A stretch of DNA of 64,000 bases from Virgisporangium aurantiacum (GCF_016863635.1 NZ_BOPG01000011.1:124001-188000); one strand, 5' to 3'; shown: positions 26,481-35,278, counted from the first letter of the stretch. The notes: generated from the letters alone by a model not told the origin. Program-made: numbers and translations.

Positions 26481-29400
26481 TCAGAAGTTGGCCAGCACGT
26501 CGCTGACGATCTGGGTCAGCGTGGTGGCGTTCGTGGCGTCGTAGGCCTCACCGCGGGAAGCCCGGGCGATCCGGTCGAGCGTGGCCCGGTCGGCGTCGGT
26601 GCCGTAGGCGATGGTGAAGACCGGCACCGGGTCGTCGGTGGTCCGCGCGAGATCGGCCAGCAGCCGGTCGAGGTCGGTGTCCGGCTGGTACTCGTTCGCG
26701 CCGTCGCTGAGCACGATGACCGCGTGGATGCGGCCGGTGCCCGTGGTCGGCCGCATGCTCTCGGCGGCCGCCCGGGTGACCGCGTACAGCGGCGTCCCGC
26801 CCCGTGGCGAGAGTCCCTGCACGGCCGCGCGGTACGCCTCCGCCGTCGACGACACCGGGCCGCGCGGCACCAGCGTCCGCCACGGATCCGCCCCCGGGGT
26901 GGAGCCGAACGCCCACAGGCCGAGTTCGTCGGTGGGCGCGAGCCGGTCCGGGATGGTGACCGCGGCCTCCTTGGCCAACTGCAGTCTCGTCTTCGCGGTG
27001 CCCGCCACGCGCTGGTTCATCGACCCCGAGACGTCGACCGCCATGAGGACACTCGCCGGCTTGCGCACCTCGTTCCACAGCTGCAGCGCCGCGTCCACAA
27101 TGGACGCGCCCGGCGCCGGTAGCTGCCGGTACCCGGCCGTGGCGGAGAAAGCGTCGTCGCGCTTGAGCGCGCCACCGGCCCGGTCCTCCTCGTCGCGGAA
27201 CCCGTTGTCCAGGAACAGTTTCTTCTGTGCCGGCTCGTGGACGAAGTCGAGAAACGCCTCCGCCGCGCGTTGCTTGACCGGCTCCGACCAGGGCGCCCTC
27301 AGCACCGCGTACGGGTTGTCGGACGCCATCGTCCCCTCCTTCGGGTAGACGGCGACCAACCGTGTTCCCGGTGGCGGCTGCTGCCCGTCCATGCCCAGGA
27401 CGTGCCCCCGGTTGTACTGCCAGACCACCTGTTCCTCGAGCGCGATCGCGCTGACGTAGTCGGTGCCGCCGCCCTGCCGGTCGGCCTCGTAGAGGTTGTG
27501 CAGGAAGGGCGCGACGCTGGTTCCGTAGTGCACCGCGGCCGTCTCGATCGCGCGGGTGAGGTCGACGACCTGCGGCCGGTGCATCGTCTCCGGCGTCAAC
27601 GGAGCGCCGCCCGCCGCCGCGGACACCGTGGCCAGCAACGCGTGCAGGCCGGTGGTCGAGGTGTTCGGATTGGTCTTGCCGACGGTGACCTCGCCCCACT
27701 CCGGATGGCCCTTGGCGGCCCAACCGGCCGGATCACCGACGAGCCCGGCCAGGTCCGCCCACCCGATCTCGGCCCGCGGCCAGCCGAGCGCGCGGGCCAT
27801 CGGTTCCGGCAACGCGATCACCACGGGCGTGCGCGTCACCGAGGCGAGATCGGCGGGGATCGTCACCTGTCCCGGCTGCCCGGCGACGCGGGTCCGCAGC
27901 CGCTCGGTCCAGATGCTCGACGACGGTGTCCAGGCGTCCGGGCGCGGACCGTGCGCGTCGCTGTCCCAGCCCCGGCCCGCCGCGTCGGCGAGCAGGTCGG
28001 CCATCAACCGCGAGCTGTACGTGCTGATGTTCGCCCGCACACACCGCCCGTCGACGCCGTGCCCGGAGGTCCGGTAGCGCCGGGCGATCTCGGTGAGCGC
28101 CGGCACCTTCTCGTCCGAGGAGACGAGGTTGAACTCCACGCAGTTGTCCTGGGCCACCGGACCCGGACCGCCGGGCCGGTCGCACTGCGTCACGCCGATC
28201 ACGACCGCGACTCCGGCGGCGACCAGACCGGCGATCCACCGCCGGCCGCGCCGACGCCGTGGCGGTCGCACCGGCCCAGGGGTTGGGCGCCGCGGCGCCG
28301 TCGTACCCGCGCCGGTCGACGGCCCTGTCGAAGACCCGGCCTCCGTGGAGGCGCCCGGCGTCGGCGGGGCCTCGGTGGAGACGCAGGGTGCCGGCGGGGC
28401 GACCGCCGGCCACGCGGGACGCACGCTGCCCTCCGCGACCACCAGTTCGGGTCGTTCGATCGTGGTCGGCGCGAGCCCGAACGCCTGATGCAACAGTGTT
28501 GCCACCAAAGGGATCCGCGACGAGCCACCGACCAGGAACACGCCCGTCACCTCGTCGGGCCGCAGCCCCGCCGCCCGCACGGCGGCCCGTGTCGACCGCA
28601 CCGTGCGTTCCAGGATCGGGCCGGCGAGCTGCTCCAGTTGCTCGCGCCCGATCGGCGCGTCGTCGTTGAACAGCGGCACGTGAACGGTGGCCGTGCCGGA
28701 GCGCGACAGTCGTTCCTTCGCGACCCGGACGTCGTCCCACAGCTGCAGTGCCGCTCGCCGGTCCTCTCCCGTCGACGGTGCCGTCAGGCGGGCCCACCCG
28801 TGCGGATCGCGCGCGCCGTAGACGGTTCCGAGATAGGCCGTCAGGGCGGCGTCGATGTCCAGACCGCCGGTCTCGGCCAGGCCGCGGGTCGCCGCCACCT
28901 CGAACCCGTCCCCGGTGCGCCGCACCACCGACGCGTCGAACGTGCCGGCGCCGAAGTCGTACACCACCAGCGCGCCGCCGATCGGAAGCTCGCGTCCGGC
29001 GACGGCCGTGAACGACATCGCGGCCGCCTCCGGTTCAGCCATCAGGTGCGGATCGGCAAGGCCGGCGCGGGCGGCCGCCGCCCGCACCGTGTCGCGGCGG
29101 CGTGGGCCCCACGACGCGGGGCAGGTCAGGGTCACCGAACCGGGAGCGCCGCCGGCGATCCGGGTGGCCTCGGCGGCGACCCGGCCGAGCACCGCGCCGA
29201 TCGCGGCCGCCACCGGCACGGCGGTGTCACCGAGCTGGATCTCGCCGTCGTCGATACAGCGCTTCGGATGCGGTTCGAACGCCTCCGGACGGACCCGCCC
29301 CGCGTACACGGCGTCACGACCGGCCAGCAACTGGCCCGCCTCGTCGAGGCACACCGCCGACGGCACCAGTTCCGAACCGTCGATGACAAGCGGCTTCACG

Positions 29401-29486
29401 TTCCCGTCCGGGAACCGCAGCACCGCCGCGGTGTTCGACGTCCCGAAGTCCACACCGAGCCGGTACAGCTCCGTCACGACCCGCAT
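26481..29486 (-). CDS. Hsp70 ATPase - membrane helix - solute-binding - VWA fusion protein
   Basis: Single protein of about 1001 residues. Residues 1-370: Hsp70/actin-type ATPase with phosphate loops GVDFGTSNTAAVL and VYDFGAGTFDASVV and the adenosine motif FLVGGSSRIPLVATLL; no Hsp70 peptide-binding domain follows. About 370-410: Pro/Thr linker. About 405-430: basic run then helix (WIAGLVAAGVAVVIGV). About 440-800: type-2 solute-binding-like domain (FNLVSSDEKVPALTEIARRY). About 810-1001: von Willebrand A domain with MIDAS sequence DVSGSMN and later DGANEY. Topology predicts ATPase inside and binding plus VWA domains outside. ATG at 29486 is given; GTG at 29477 (MTELYRLGVDFG) is equally possible, and neither has a strong ribosome site. 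Confidence 0.85.
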   Translation of the reverse strand: MRVVTELYRLGVDFGTSNTAAVLRFPDGNVKPLVIDGSELVPSAVCLDEAGQLLAGRDAVYAGRVRPEAFEPHPKRCIDDGEIQLGDTAVPVAAAIGAVLGRVAAEATRIAGGAPGSVTLTCPASWGPRRRDTVRAAAARAGLADPHLMAEPEAAAMSFTAVAGRELPIGGALVVYDFGAGTFDASVVRRTGDGFEVAATRGLAETGGLDIDAALTAYLGTVYGARDPHGWARLTAPSTGEDRRAALQLWDDVRVAKERLSRSGTATVHVPLFNDDAPIGREQLEQLAGPILERTVRSTRAAVRAAGLRPDEVTGVFLVGGSSRIPLVATLLHQAFGLAPTTIERPELVVAEGSVRPAWPAVAPPAPCVSTEAPPTPGASTEAGSSTGPSTGAGTTAPRRPTPGPVRPPRRRRGRRWIAGLVAAGVAVVIGVTQCDRPGGPGPVAQDNCVEFNLVSSDEKVPALTEIARRYRTSGHGVDGRCVRANISTYSSRLMADLLADAAGRGWDSDAHGPRPDAWTPSSSIWTERLRTRVAGQPGQVTIPADLASVTRTPVVIALPEPMARALGWPRAEIGWADLAGLVGDPAGWAAKGHPEWGEVTVGKTNPNTSTTGLHALLATVSAAAGGAPLTPETMHRPQVVDLTRAIETAAVHYGTSVAPFLHNLYEADRQGGGTDYVSAIALEEQVVWQYNRGHVLGMDGQQPPPGTRLVAVYPKEGTMASDNPYAVLRAPWSEPVKQRAAEAFLDFVHEPAQKKLFLDNGFRDEEDRAGGALKRDDAFSATAGYRQLPAPGASIVDAALQLWNEVRKPASVLMAVDVSGSMNQRVAGTAKTRLQLAKEAAVTIPDRLAPTDELGLWAFGSTPGADPWRTLVPRGPVSSTAEAYRAAVQGLSPRGGTPLYAVTRAAAESMRPTTGTGRIHAVIVLSDGANEYQPDTDLDRLLADLARTTDDPVPVFTIAYGTDADRATLDRIARASRGEAYDATNATTLTQIVSDVLANF

Positions 29487-29513
29487 CGTATGAGGGTGTC
29501 GCCAGCCTCCGCG

Positions 29514-29525
29514 GTCACCGGTGAC
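29514..29525. promoter_or_regulatory. Palindrome in the divergent promoter of the Hsp70-VWA gene
   Basis: GTCACCGGTGAC is a perfect 12-bp palindrome in the 143-bp gap between the Hsp70-VWA gene and the divergent small gene. It sits between the 10-bp inverted repeats GGGTGTCGCC (29494-29503) and GGCGACACCC (29561-29570). The nested symmetry suggests an operator for both promoters. The binding protein is unknown. Confidence 0.45.
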
Positions 29526-29629
29526 GCCGACGCCGCTGTGGTGCACGCGATGTTCATCCCGGCGACACCCGGTCGTCGTCATCGCCGAATGAGGCTGGAG
29601 CCGGCAGGCGCGGGATCGGGGAGGCTGTC

Positions 29630-30001
29630 GTGGACGAAGTGGACCGGATCATCCACCACGCACACCGTGGCCGATCGGCCGACGACGACCTGGGGCTCCT
29701 CGTGCCTGCCGTCGAGGCGCTGCGCCGCGGAGGTCTCAGCTATGCCCTGGACCATCTGCGGGTGGAGGCCTTCGACCGGGCCGCCGACGCGGCGCGACGC
29801 CTCGGCTCCGACGATCTGGACCGGACGCTGCGCTCGGCCGCCGAGATCGCCCGCGGTCATCGCGGGTTCGCTCTGGACCGGGCGACCGCCGACTTCGACC
29901 GCCGGCACGGGCCGGCAGCGCTGCACCGGGCGCTCCGCGAAACGGTGACCGCCCATCGGCGGACGGAGCCGGCAACGTCCGAGCCGGTGCCCGACGGCTG
30001 A
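29630..30001 (+). CDS. Small soluble protein of unknown function
   Basis: Protein of 123 residues, mostly helical and charged, with no signal peptide or membrane segment. GTG start is preceded by GGGGAGG at a good distance. Repeated Asp/Arg/Ala-rich helices (LDHLRVEAFDRAADAARRLG, LDRTLRSAAEIARGHRGFAL) suggest a helical bundle. It is divergent from the Hsp70-VWA gene and convergent with a PhoD gene. No family recognised. Confidence 0.6.
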   Translation: MDEVDRIIHHAHRGRSADDDLGLLVPAVEALRRGGLSYALDHLRVEAFDRAADAARRLGSDDLDRTLRSAAEIARGHRGFALDRATADFDRRHGPAALHRALRETVTAHRRTEPATSEPVPDG

Positions 30002-30015
30002 GGGCACGGTCCGGA

Positions 30016-31575
30016 TCAGGGTGCGGGGATCGTGGTCGACCACAGGGGGACGCCGTCGAGGTTGCGCAGCCGCACGGTCATCGCGCGGGTGTGTGCGTCG
30101 ATGTCGACCTCGCCGAAGTGCTGGAAGCCATCCATCGGCGAGGTGTTCGCCTGGGGCGGCGTGTTGCTGAACACGACCTGCGGGCCGAACGTCGCGTCGA
30201 GGGCGTTGGGGCCGAAGGCGCCCGCGTTGGCCGGCCCGGCCACGAATTCCCAGAACGGGGTGAAGTCCGTGACGGCGGCGCGGCCGGGGTCGTAATGATG
30301 CGCCGCGGTGTAGTGGACGTCCGCGGTCAGCAGCACGATGCCGGTCACCCCGGCGCGGTGCGCGGCCCGCAGGATGTGGGCGAACTCCAGTTCGCGACCG
30401 AGCGGGGCGCCGGGGTCGCCCTGGGCGACACCCTCCTGCGCCGCCGCGCCGTCGGGAACGACCAGGCCGAGCGGCAGGTCGTTGGCGATGACCTTCCAGG
30501 TCGCCCGCGACCGCCGCAGGCCCCGGACGAGCCACTCCCGCTGCTCGGCGCCGAGCAGGCCACGGGCGGGATCGGCGTACGTGTTGCCGTCGTTCGGATC
30601 CTTGTACGTCCGCATGTCCAGCTTGAAGACGTCGAGCAGGGGACCGTAGGAGAACGACCGGTACAGCGGACCGGACGTGATCGGGACCCACTCGTGGAAC
30701 GCCTGCCTGGCACGCGCCGCGAGCACGTCGACCCGCTTCTCGGTGTAGCGGTCGTCGGTCAGAACCTCACCCGGGTACCAGTTGTTGGTCACTTCGTGGT
30801 CGTCCCATTGGTTGATCTGCGGCACCTCAGCCAGGAAAGCCCGGAGGTTGGCGTCGAGAAGGTTGTACGCGTACTGGCCACGAAACTCCGGAAGGGTCTC
30901 GGCGACCTTGCTCTTCTCCGGTGTGGTGACGTTGCGCCACACCCGGCCGTCGGGCAGCGTGACCGACGGCTGGATCGGGCCGTCGGCGTAGACGGTGTCG
31001 CCGCTGCACAGGTAGAAGTCGGGCGTCAGCGCCCGCATCGCGCGGAAGATTCGCATCCCGCCGATGTCGGGGTTGATTCCCCAGCCCTGCCCGGCGATGT
31101 CACCGGTCCAGACGAAACGGATACCGTCGCGGCGCCCCGGGATCATGAGCGAACCGGTGAGGCGTTCCCCGGCCAGGCCGTGGTCGGCCGTCACCCAGGC
31201 CCGGTAGTAGGTCCGGGCGCCGCCCCGGAGCCCGCGCACCCGCACCATGCCGGTGAAATCGGTGGCCGGGCCCACGACCGGGCCGGTGACCACCCGGGCG
31301 TGCCGGAAGTCGGGTCGGCTGCTCACCTCGACCACCATCCGCCCCGACCGGTCGGCCCGGGTCCAGATGTTGGCGGCGTCGCCGACCGCGTCACCGCTCT
31401 GCACGCCGTGCGTCAGCCGCGGCCGTCCGGCCCGCACCAACGTCGGTGCGGCCGCGGGGCTGGCCGTCGTGCCGGCCGGGGCGGCCGTCCCGAATGCCGC
31501 GGGAACCGCGGAGCCGGCCGTCGCCGCCGCGACCGCCCCAAGAACCTGTCGCCGGTTCCACACCGAAGAGCCCAC
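30016..31575 (-). CDS. phoD: PhoD-type alkaline phosphatase/phosphodiesterase
   Basis: Secreted metallophosphatase of 519 residues releasing phosphate from organic esters. A Tat-type signal (NRRQVLGAVAAATAG) leads to an N-terminal Ig-like PhoD domain (HGVQSGDAVGDAANIWTRAD) and a catalytic domain with CSGDTVYADGP, QINQWDDHEVTNNW and LTADVHYTAAHHY, the metal-binding blocks. GTG at 31575 has GGAGGGGAATCCC upstream and is preferred over the GTG six codons earlier. The divergent PPK2 gene shares the promoter region, where a PHO-box-like repeat lies. A second PhoD is at 38.5 kb. Confidence 0.9.
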   Translation of the reverse strand: MGSSVWNRRQVLGAVAAATAGSAVPAAFGTAAPAGTTASPAAAPTLVRAGRPRLTHGVQSGDAVGDAANIWTRADRSGRMVVEVSSRPDFRHARVVTGPVVGPATDFTGMVRVRGLRGGARTYYRAWVTADHGLAGERLTGSLMIPGRRDGIRFVWTGDIAGQGWGINPDIGGMRIFRAMRALTPDFYLCSGDTVYADGPIQPSVTLPDGRVWRNVTTPEKSKVAETLPEFRGQYAYNLLDANLRAFLAEVPQINQWDDHEVTNNWYPGEVLTDDRYTEKRVDVLAARARQAFHEWVPITSGPLYRSFSYGPLLDVFKLDMRTYKDPNDGNTYADPARGLLGAEQREWLVRGLRRSRATWKVIANDLPLGLVVPDGAAAQEGVAQGDPGAPLGRELEFAHILRAAHRAGVTGIVLLTADVHYTAAHHYDPGRAAVTDFTPFWEFVAGPANAGAFGPNALDATFGPQVVFSNTPPQANTSPMDGFQHFGEVDIDAHTRAMTVRLRNLDGVPLWSTTIPAP

Positions 31576-31633
31576 GGGATTCCCCTCCCTCACGCGACCA
31601 CCGTCCCCGTTGGTCTATCGCCGGACCCGGGCG

Positions 31634-31655
31634 CCGGAATGTACCCGCCGTGAAC
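31634..31655 (-). promoter_or_regulatory. PHO-box-like direct repeat before phoD
   Basis: Read on the minus strand, GTTCACGGCGG is followed directly by GTACATTCCGG; the two 11-mers agree at 7 of 11 positions. Streptomyces PhoP boxes are 11-bp direct repeats starting GTTCACC. Spacing and position (about 60 bp before the phoD start) fit a phosphate-starvation site. Pattern-based only. Confidence 0.45.
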
Positions 31656-31686
31656 GTGGGCTGGCGATCAGAACACGGCCGTTCTC

Positions 31687-32613
31687 ATGGCGGGTCGCCG
31701 GGTCGATACTGAGGGCGTGATCCGTGAGAACTTCCGGGAGTACCTGGACCACCTTCTGAACAGCGGATACAGCGTGCGGCACGACGAGCACCTGTCTGAT
31801 CCGGACCTGATCGATCCCGGTGGCAGCCCGGTCGAGACCTGGCGCGAAGACTACCCGTACGACGAGCGGCTCGACCGCGACGTCTACGAGGCGGAGAAGT
31901 ACCAGCTGCAGATCGAGCTGCTGAAGTTCCAGTACTGGGCGCAGGACACCGCCACCCGGCACGTCGTCCTGTTCGAGGGTCGCGACGCCGCCGGCAAGGG
32001 CGGGACGATCAAGCGGTTCATGGAGCACCTCAACCCGCGCGCGGCCCGGGTCGTCGCCCTGACCAAGCCCACGGAGACCGAACGCGGCCAGTGGTACTTC
32101 CACCGCTACGTCGCCCAGCTGCCCACGGCCGGGGAGATCGTGCTGTTCGACCGGTCCTGGTACAACCGCGCCGGCGTCGAGCGGGTGATGGGCTTCTGCA
32201 CCGATCGTGAGTACGAGATCTTCCTCCGGCAGGCTCCGCTGTTCGAGGAGATGCTCATCGAAAGCGGCTTCTCGCTGACCAAGCTGTGGTTCTCGGTGAC
32301 CCATTCCGAACAGCGGACCCGGTTCGCGATCCGGCAGATCGACCCGGTGCGTCGCTGGAAACTGTCGCCGATGGACATCGAGTCCCTCGACCGCTGGGAC
32401 GCCTACACCGCCGCCAAGGAGACGATGATCGAGTGCACCGACACCGACCACGCTCCGTGGACCTCGATCAAGAGCAACGACAAGAAACGCGCCCGCATCA
32501 ACGCGATGCGGTTCTTCCTCAACCAGTTCGACTACGACGGCAAGGACGACTCGGTGGTCCACCCCGCGGATCCGCTGGTCGTCCAGCGTGGCCGCGACTC
32601 GGTCAAGGACTGA
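31687..32613 (+). CDS. ppk2: Polyphosphate kinase 2
   Basis: Cytoplasmic PPK2-family enzyme of about 308 residues that transfers phosphate between polyphosphate and nucleotides. Walker A EGRDAAGKGG at about 97-106, Walker B/lid LFDRSWYNRAGVERVMGF, and the family signatures FQYWAQDTATRHVVLFEG, RWKLSPMDIESLDRW and TSIKSNDKKRARINAMRF are intact. Length fits the class I/III short PPK2 enzymes. The first ATG lacks a clear ribosome site; GTG at 31720 (MIRENFREYLDHLL) is an alternative. Divergent from phoD, so joint control by phosphate supply is plausible. The roughly 180 bp downstream hold no convincing gene. Confidence 0.92.
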   Translation: MAGRRVDTEGVIRENFREYLDHLLNSGYSVRHDEHLSDPDLIDPGGSPVETWREDYPYDERLDRDVYEAEKYQLQIELLKFQYWAQDTATRHVVLFEGRDAAGKGGTIKRFMEHLNPRAARVVALTKPTETERGQWYFHRYVAQLPTAGEIVLFDRSWYNRAGVERVMGFCTDREYEIFLRQAPLFEEMLIESGFSLTKLWFSVTHSEQRTRFAIRQIDPVRRWKLSPMDIESLDRWDAYTAAKETMIECTDTDHAPWTSIKSNDKKRARINAMRFFLNQFDYDGKDDSVVHPADPLVVQRGRDSVKD

Positions 32614-32795
32614 CGATCAGCGCGCCCGGTGCCGACCTCGCCGACACGTTCGATCCCGACCTCGCGACCGCCCGCCAGGCGCTGGTCAGCGCCACCATCG
32701 ACCGGGCCCTGTGCCGGTGAATCGGTGAACACGACCTGAACGGCGGGAGCCGGTCCGTTCGACCCGACGTTTCCCGGAGCCGGCAGGGTGGGCGG

Positions 32796-33446
32796 ATGAT
32801 CGACCGTCGGCATGCGCGGCTACTCGTGGAGTACCTCGTGCTCTTCTACGGCGTCGTGGGCCTGTTCATCCTCGCGGGCAGCCCGGGCGGCCCAATACCG
32901 CCCCTGGTCGTGCTCGCGGTGGCGGCGTGGCTGATGTTGCGCCGCGACCCCACCTTCGAACAGGCAAACCTCCTGCGAGCGGCTGCCGTGCCGGGCCAGG
33001 TCCGGTCGATCGTCGCCCTGTGGGGGTTGGCCGTGGTCGTCAGCGTGGTAGCGATCGCCGTGGTCGCACCGGACCGGCTCTTCGACCTCCCGCGACGGAT
33101 GCCCCTGCTGTGGGTGGCGGTCGTCGTGCTGTACCCGCTGGTGTCGGTGTATCCGCAGGAGCTGATCTACCGGGCGTTCCTGCTGCACCGGTACGGGCCG
33201 GTGTTCGGTGGAGCGGACACGCGGGGAGCCGCCGCGGCGGGCACGGCGGCGTTCGGGTTCGCCCATCTCATGTTCGGGTCGGTGTGGTCGGTGCTGCTGA
33301 CGCTGATCGGCGGGTGGCTGTTCGCACGCCGGTACCAGCGCAGCCGGTCGCTGCTCGCCGCCGCCGTCGAACACGCGTTGTACGGCGTGCTCGCGTTCAC
33401 CGTCGGGCTCGGCGACCTGTTCTACCACGGCGCCACCGCCCGCTGA
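32796..33446 (+). CDS. CPBP-family intramembrane metalloprotease-like protein
   Basis: Integral-membrane protein of 216 residues with about six helices. The CPBP/CAAX-protease motifs are recognisable: YPQELIYRAFLLHRYG (the usual EExxxR appears as QExxxR), FGFAHLMFGS and AAVEHALYGVLAF. The Glu-to-Gln change at the first motif position could weaken catalysis, though the second Glu and both His blocks stay. It may process membrane peptides or act as a self-immunity type protein. Substrate unknown. It stands alone between ppk2 and a convergent thioesterase-like gene. Confidence 0.8.
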   Translation: MIDRRHARLLVEYLVLFYGVVGLFILAGSPGGPIPPLVVLAVAAWLMLRRDPTFEQANLLRAAAVPGQVRSIVALWGLAVVVSVVAIAVVAPDRLFDLPRRMPLLWVAVVVLYPLVSVYPQELIYRAFLLHRYGPVFGGADTRGAAAAGTAAFGFAHLMFGSVWSVLLTLIGGWLFARRYQRSRSLLAAAVEHALYGVLAFTVGLGDLFYHGATAR

Positions 33447-33487
33447 GCGGCCGCCGGCTGCCACAGCCGGTGCGGTCTCACGGCGCC

Positions 33488-33943
33488 TCACCTACGGCGA
33501 ACGCTCCACTCGAAGGTGCCCTCGCACACCACGACCCCGGCGTCGTCGGTGACCGCTGCCGCGGTGACGGTGCGGATCCGCTTGGCCGCGCCGCTGAACA
33601 CCTTTCCCAGTTCGCGGCGCTCGTCGGCGGTGAGCGCGCAGCGGGCCACCAGCACCCCACGGGCCGGTGCCCGGAACGTCAGCGACGCGGCAGCGCCCAG
33701 CGGAACGATGTCGGCGACCTGTGCCGGCTCGGTCGCGGCCGACACGATCGCGCCGAGGCCCGCGGCGTCGATCAGGGCGATCAGTCCGCTGGAGTGCAGC
33801 GAGCCGATGACGTTCCGCAGCGCCGGTACGGTCAGCAGCTCCACGGCCGCCACCCCGTCGATCGCGTGCCGGACGGTGAGACCGAGGGTGCGATGCACGG
33901 GTACCGCGTCGAACAGGGTGCGGACAAGGTCGGTGGCGTTCAC
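33488..33943 (-). CDS. Hotdog-fold thioesterase (DUF4442/PaaI-like)
   Basis: Soluble protein of 151 residues. The central helix and loop (NVIGSLHSSGLIALIDAAGLG) and the strands around it (ASLTFRAPARGVLVARCAL, AAAVTDDAGVVVCEGTFEW) fit a hotdog thioesterase of the DUF4442/YiiD type. The probable substrate is an acyl-CoA, which cannot be fixed from sequence. GTG start. It converges with the CPBP gene and is about 120 bp from the divergent SGNH gene. Confidence 0.75.
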   Translation of the reverse strand: MNATDLVRTLFDAVPVHRTLGLTVRHAIDGVAAVELLTVPALRNVIGSLHSSGLIALIDAAGLGAIVSAATEPAQVADIVPLGAAASLTFRAPARGVLVARCALTADERRELGKVFSGAAKRIRTVTAAAVTDDAGVVVCEGTFEWSVRRR

Positions 33944-34045
33944 GGTTCGAATGCTGGCCGCGCCGGGTTAACAGCCGATCGCCCACGCGGGAAATGTCGC
34001 CAACTCTTCGCCGTGTGGTCATCGACGTGTGGCCGGTCCCACGGC

Positions 34046-34077
34046 CGTGTCGATCACTGTGATCGCGTGTCGATCAC
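34046..34077. promoter_or_regulatory. Palindrome and direct repeats at the SGNH start
   Basis: CGTGTCGATCAC occurs at 34046-34057 and again at 34066-34077, 20 bp apart (two helical turns). The first copy merges into the perfect dyad CGATCAC-T-GTGATCG (34051-34065). It lies at the start codon of the SGNH gene and about 100 bp from the divergent thioesterase start. A dimeric regulator binding two adjacent sites is likely. Confidence 0.5.
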
Positions 34078-34993
34078 AGTGGTGACGCAGGCACCCGTGA
34101 CGGGTCCTCCGCGTCGGATCCGCTTCGCCGCGCTCGGCGACTCCACGACGGTGGGCATCGGCGACCCGATGCCCGACGGTACCTGGCGCGGCTGGGCGCA
34201 GCTGCTGGCCTCGGCGCTGTCGGGACCCGCGGACGTGGAACTGCACAACCTGGCGGCCAGCGGAGCGCGGGCCGACGACGTGGCCGACGGGCAGTTGACC
34301 GCCGCCTTGCGGCTCCGCCCGGACATCGCCTCGGTCCTCGTCGGCGCGAACGACACCTTGCGCGGCCGGTTCGACGTCGCGGCGATCGGCCACGCGTTGG
34401 GTCGATGCGTCGCCATGCTGCGCCAGCAGGGTGCGGTCGTGCTGACCGCGCGGCTGCCCGAGCCGGGCCGCATGCTCCGCCTGCCCGCCTCGCTGGCCCG
34501 GCCGTTGGGCCGCCGGATCGGTGCCATCAACGAGATGACCGACGCGATCGCGGCGCGCTTCGGCACCGTGCACGCCGACCTGGCGCGCCTTCCCGCGGTC
34601 TACGACCGTCCGATGTGGAGCATCGATCGGCTGCACCCCAGCGAACGCGGTCACCGGCTCCTGGCCCGGTGCTTCGCGGACGCGCTGGGCGCCGACGGAT
34701 ACCCGGTGGCAAGCCTTCCGGCGCTGGAGCCGGAGCACGCCGAACCGACCCGGAGCGCGCGGGCCGGGTGGATGCTCACCAAGGGGACCCGCTGGATCCT
34801 GCACCGCTGCGCGGATCTGGTGCCGGGTCTGACCGCGATGGTGGCGGCCGAGTGGTGGTTCGGCGTGCGCGGCATGGCCAACCGCTTCGACGAGCACGTC
34901 GGGAACGAGGTCGCCGCGGCGCTGGCCCGCATCGAGCCGTGCGTCCCCGTCGCGTCGTTCGATGTCCACCACACGGCGGGCGGCACTGAGTAA
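34067..34993 (+). CDS. SGNH/GDSL-type hydrolase
   Basis: Esterase-type SGNH protein of about 308 residues without an evident signal peptide. Block I ALGDSTTVGIGDP (Ser), NLAASGARADDVADGQ (Gly), LVGANDTLRGRFD (Asn) and SIDRLHPSERGHRLLA (Asp/His) are intact. The last 80 residues (TKGTRWILHRCADLVPGLTA and onward) form a helical extension common in actinomycete relatives. Several GTG codons lie close together (34067, 34079, 34082) and none has a good ribosome site, so the exact start is uncertain. Substrate unknown. Confidence 0.82.
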   Translation: MSITVVTQAPVTGPPRRIRFAALGDSTTVGIGDPMPDGTWRGWAQLLASALSGPADVELHNLAASGARADDVADGQLTAALRLRPDIASVLVGANDTLRGRFDVAAIGHALGRCVAMLRQQGAVVLTARLPEPGRMLRLPASLARPLGRRIGAINEMTDAIAARFGTVHADLARLPAVYDRPMWSIDRLHPSERGHRLLARCFADALGADGYPVASLPALEPEHAEPTRSARAGWMLTKGTRWILHRCADLVPGLTAMVAAEWWFGVRGMANRFDEHVGNEVAAALARIEPCVPVASFDVHHTAGGTE

Positions 34994-35065
34994 CCTGTGC
35001 TTGCGGCGGCGATCCCCCGGCGGCGCGGTTCAAGGTGACCCAACGGGGTTGTCAGGGGGACAGCC

Positions 35066-35278
35066 GTGCACGACGACGTGGTGAGGTTGCTCGACCAGCA
35101 CCTCCAACAGCTGGAAGCCGTACGCCGTACGCTGTGCGCGTCGCGTCAGGTCGCCTGGGGTGAACGCCATACCGCCCTGGCCGAGTCGGTCGCCGCCAGC
35201 CGCCACTACACCGCGACCGCCCTCGGCCTGCTCGCCCAGGTCGGCGACGCCGCACCGGTCCACTCAACCGGCGGGTGA
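35066..35278 (+). CDS. Small helical protein of unknown function
   Basis: Predicted protein of 70 residues, rich in helical heptad-like spacing (VVRLLDQHLQQLEAVRRTLC). GTG start with GGGGGA upstream. Its last few codons overlap the end of the convergent mannosyltransferase gene. No family recognised. Coding potential is supported by the ribosome site and by codon bias, but it is short. Confidence 0.5.
   Translation: MHDDVVRLLDQHLQQLEAVRRTLCASRQVAWGERHTALAESVAASRHYTATALGLLAQVGDAAPVHSTGG

Noticed and set aside
32614..32795. Short frame after ppk2 ending in LVSATIDRALCR
   Set aside because: No standard start codon near a ribosome site. It may be chance or a tiny relic.
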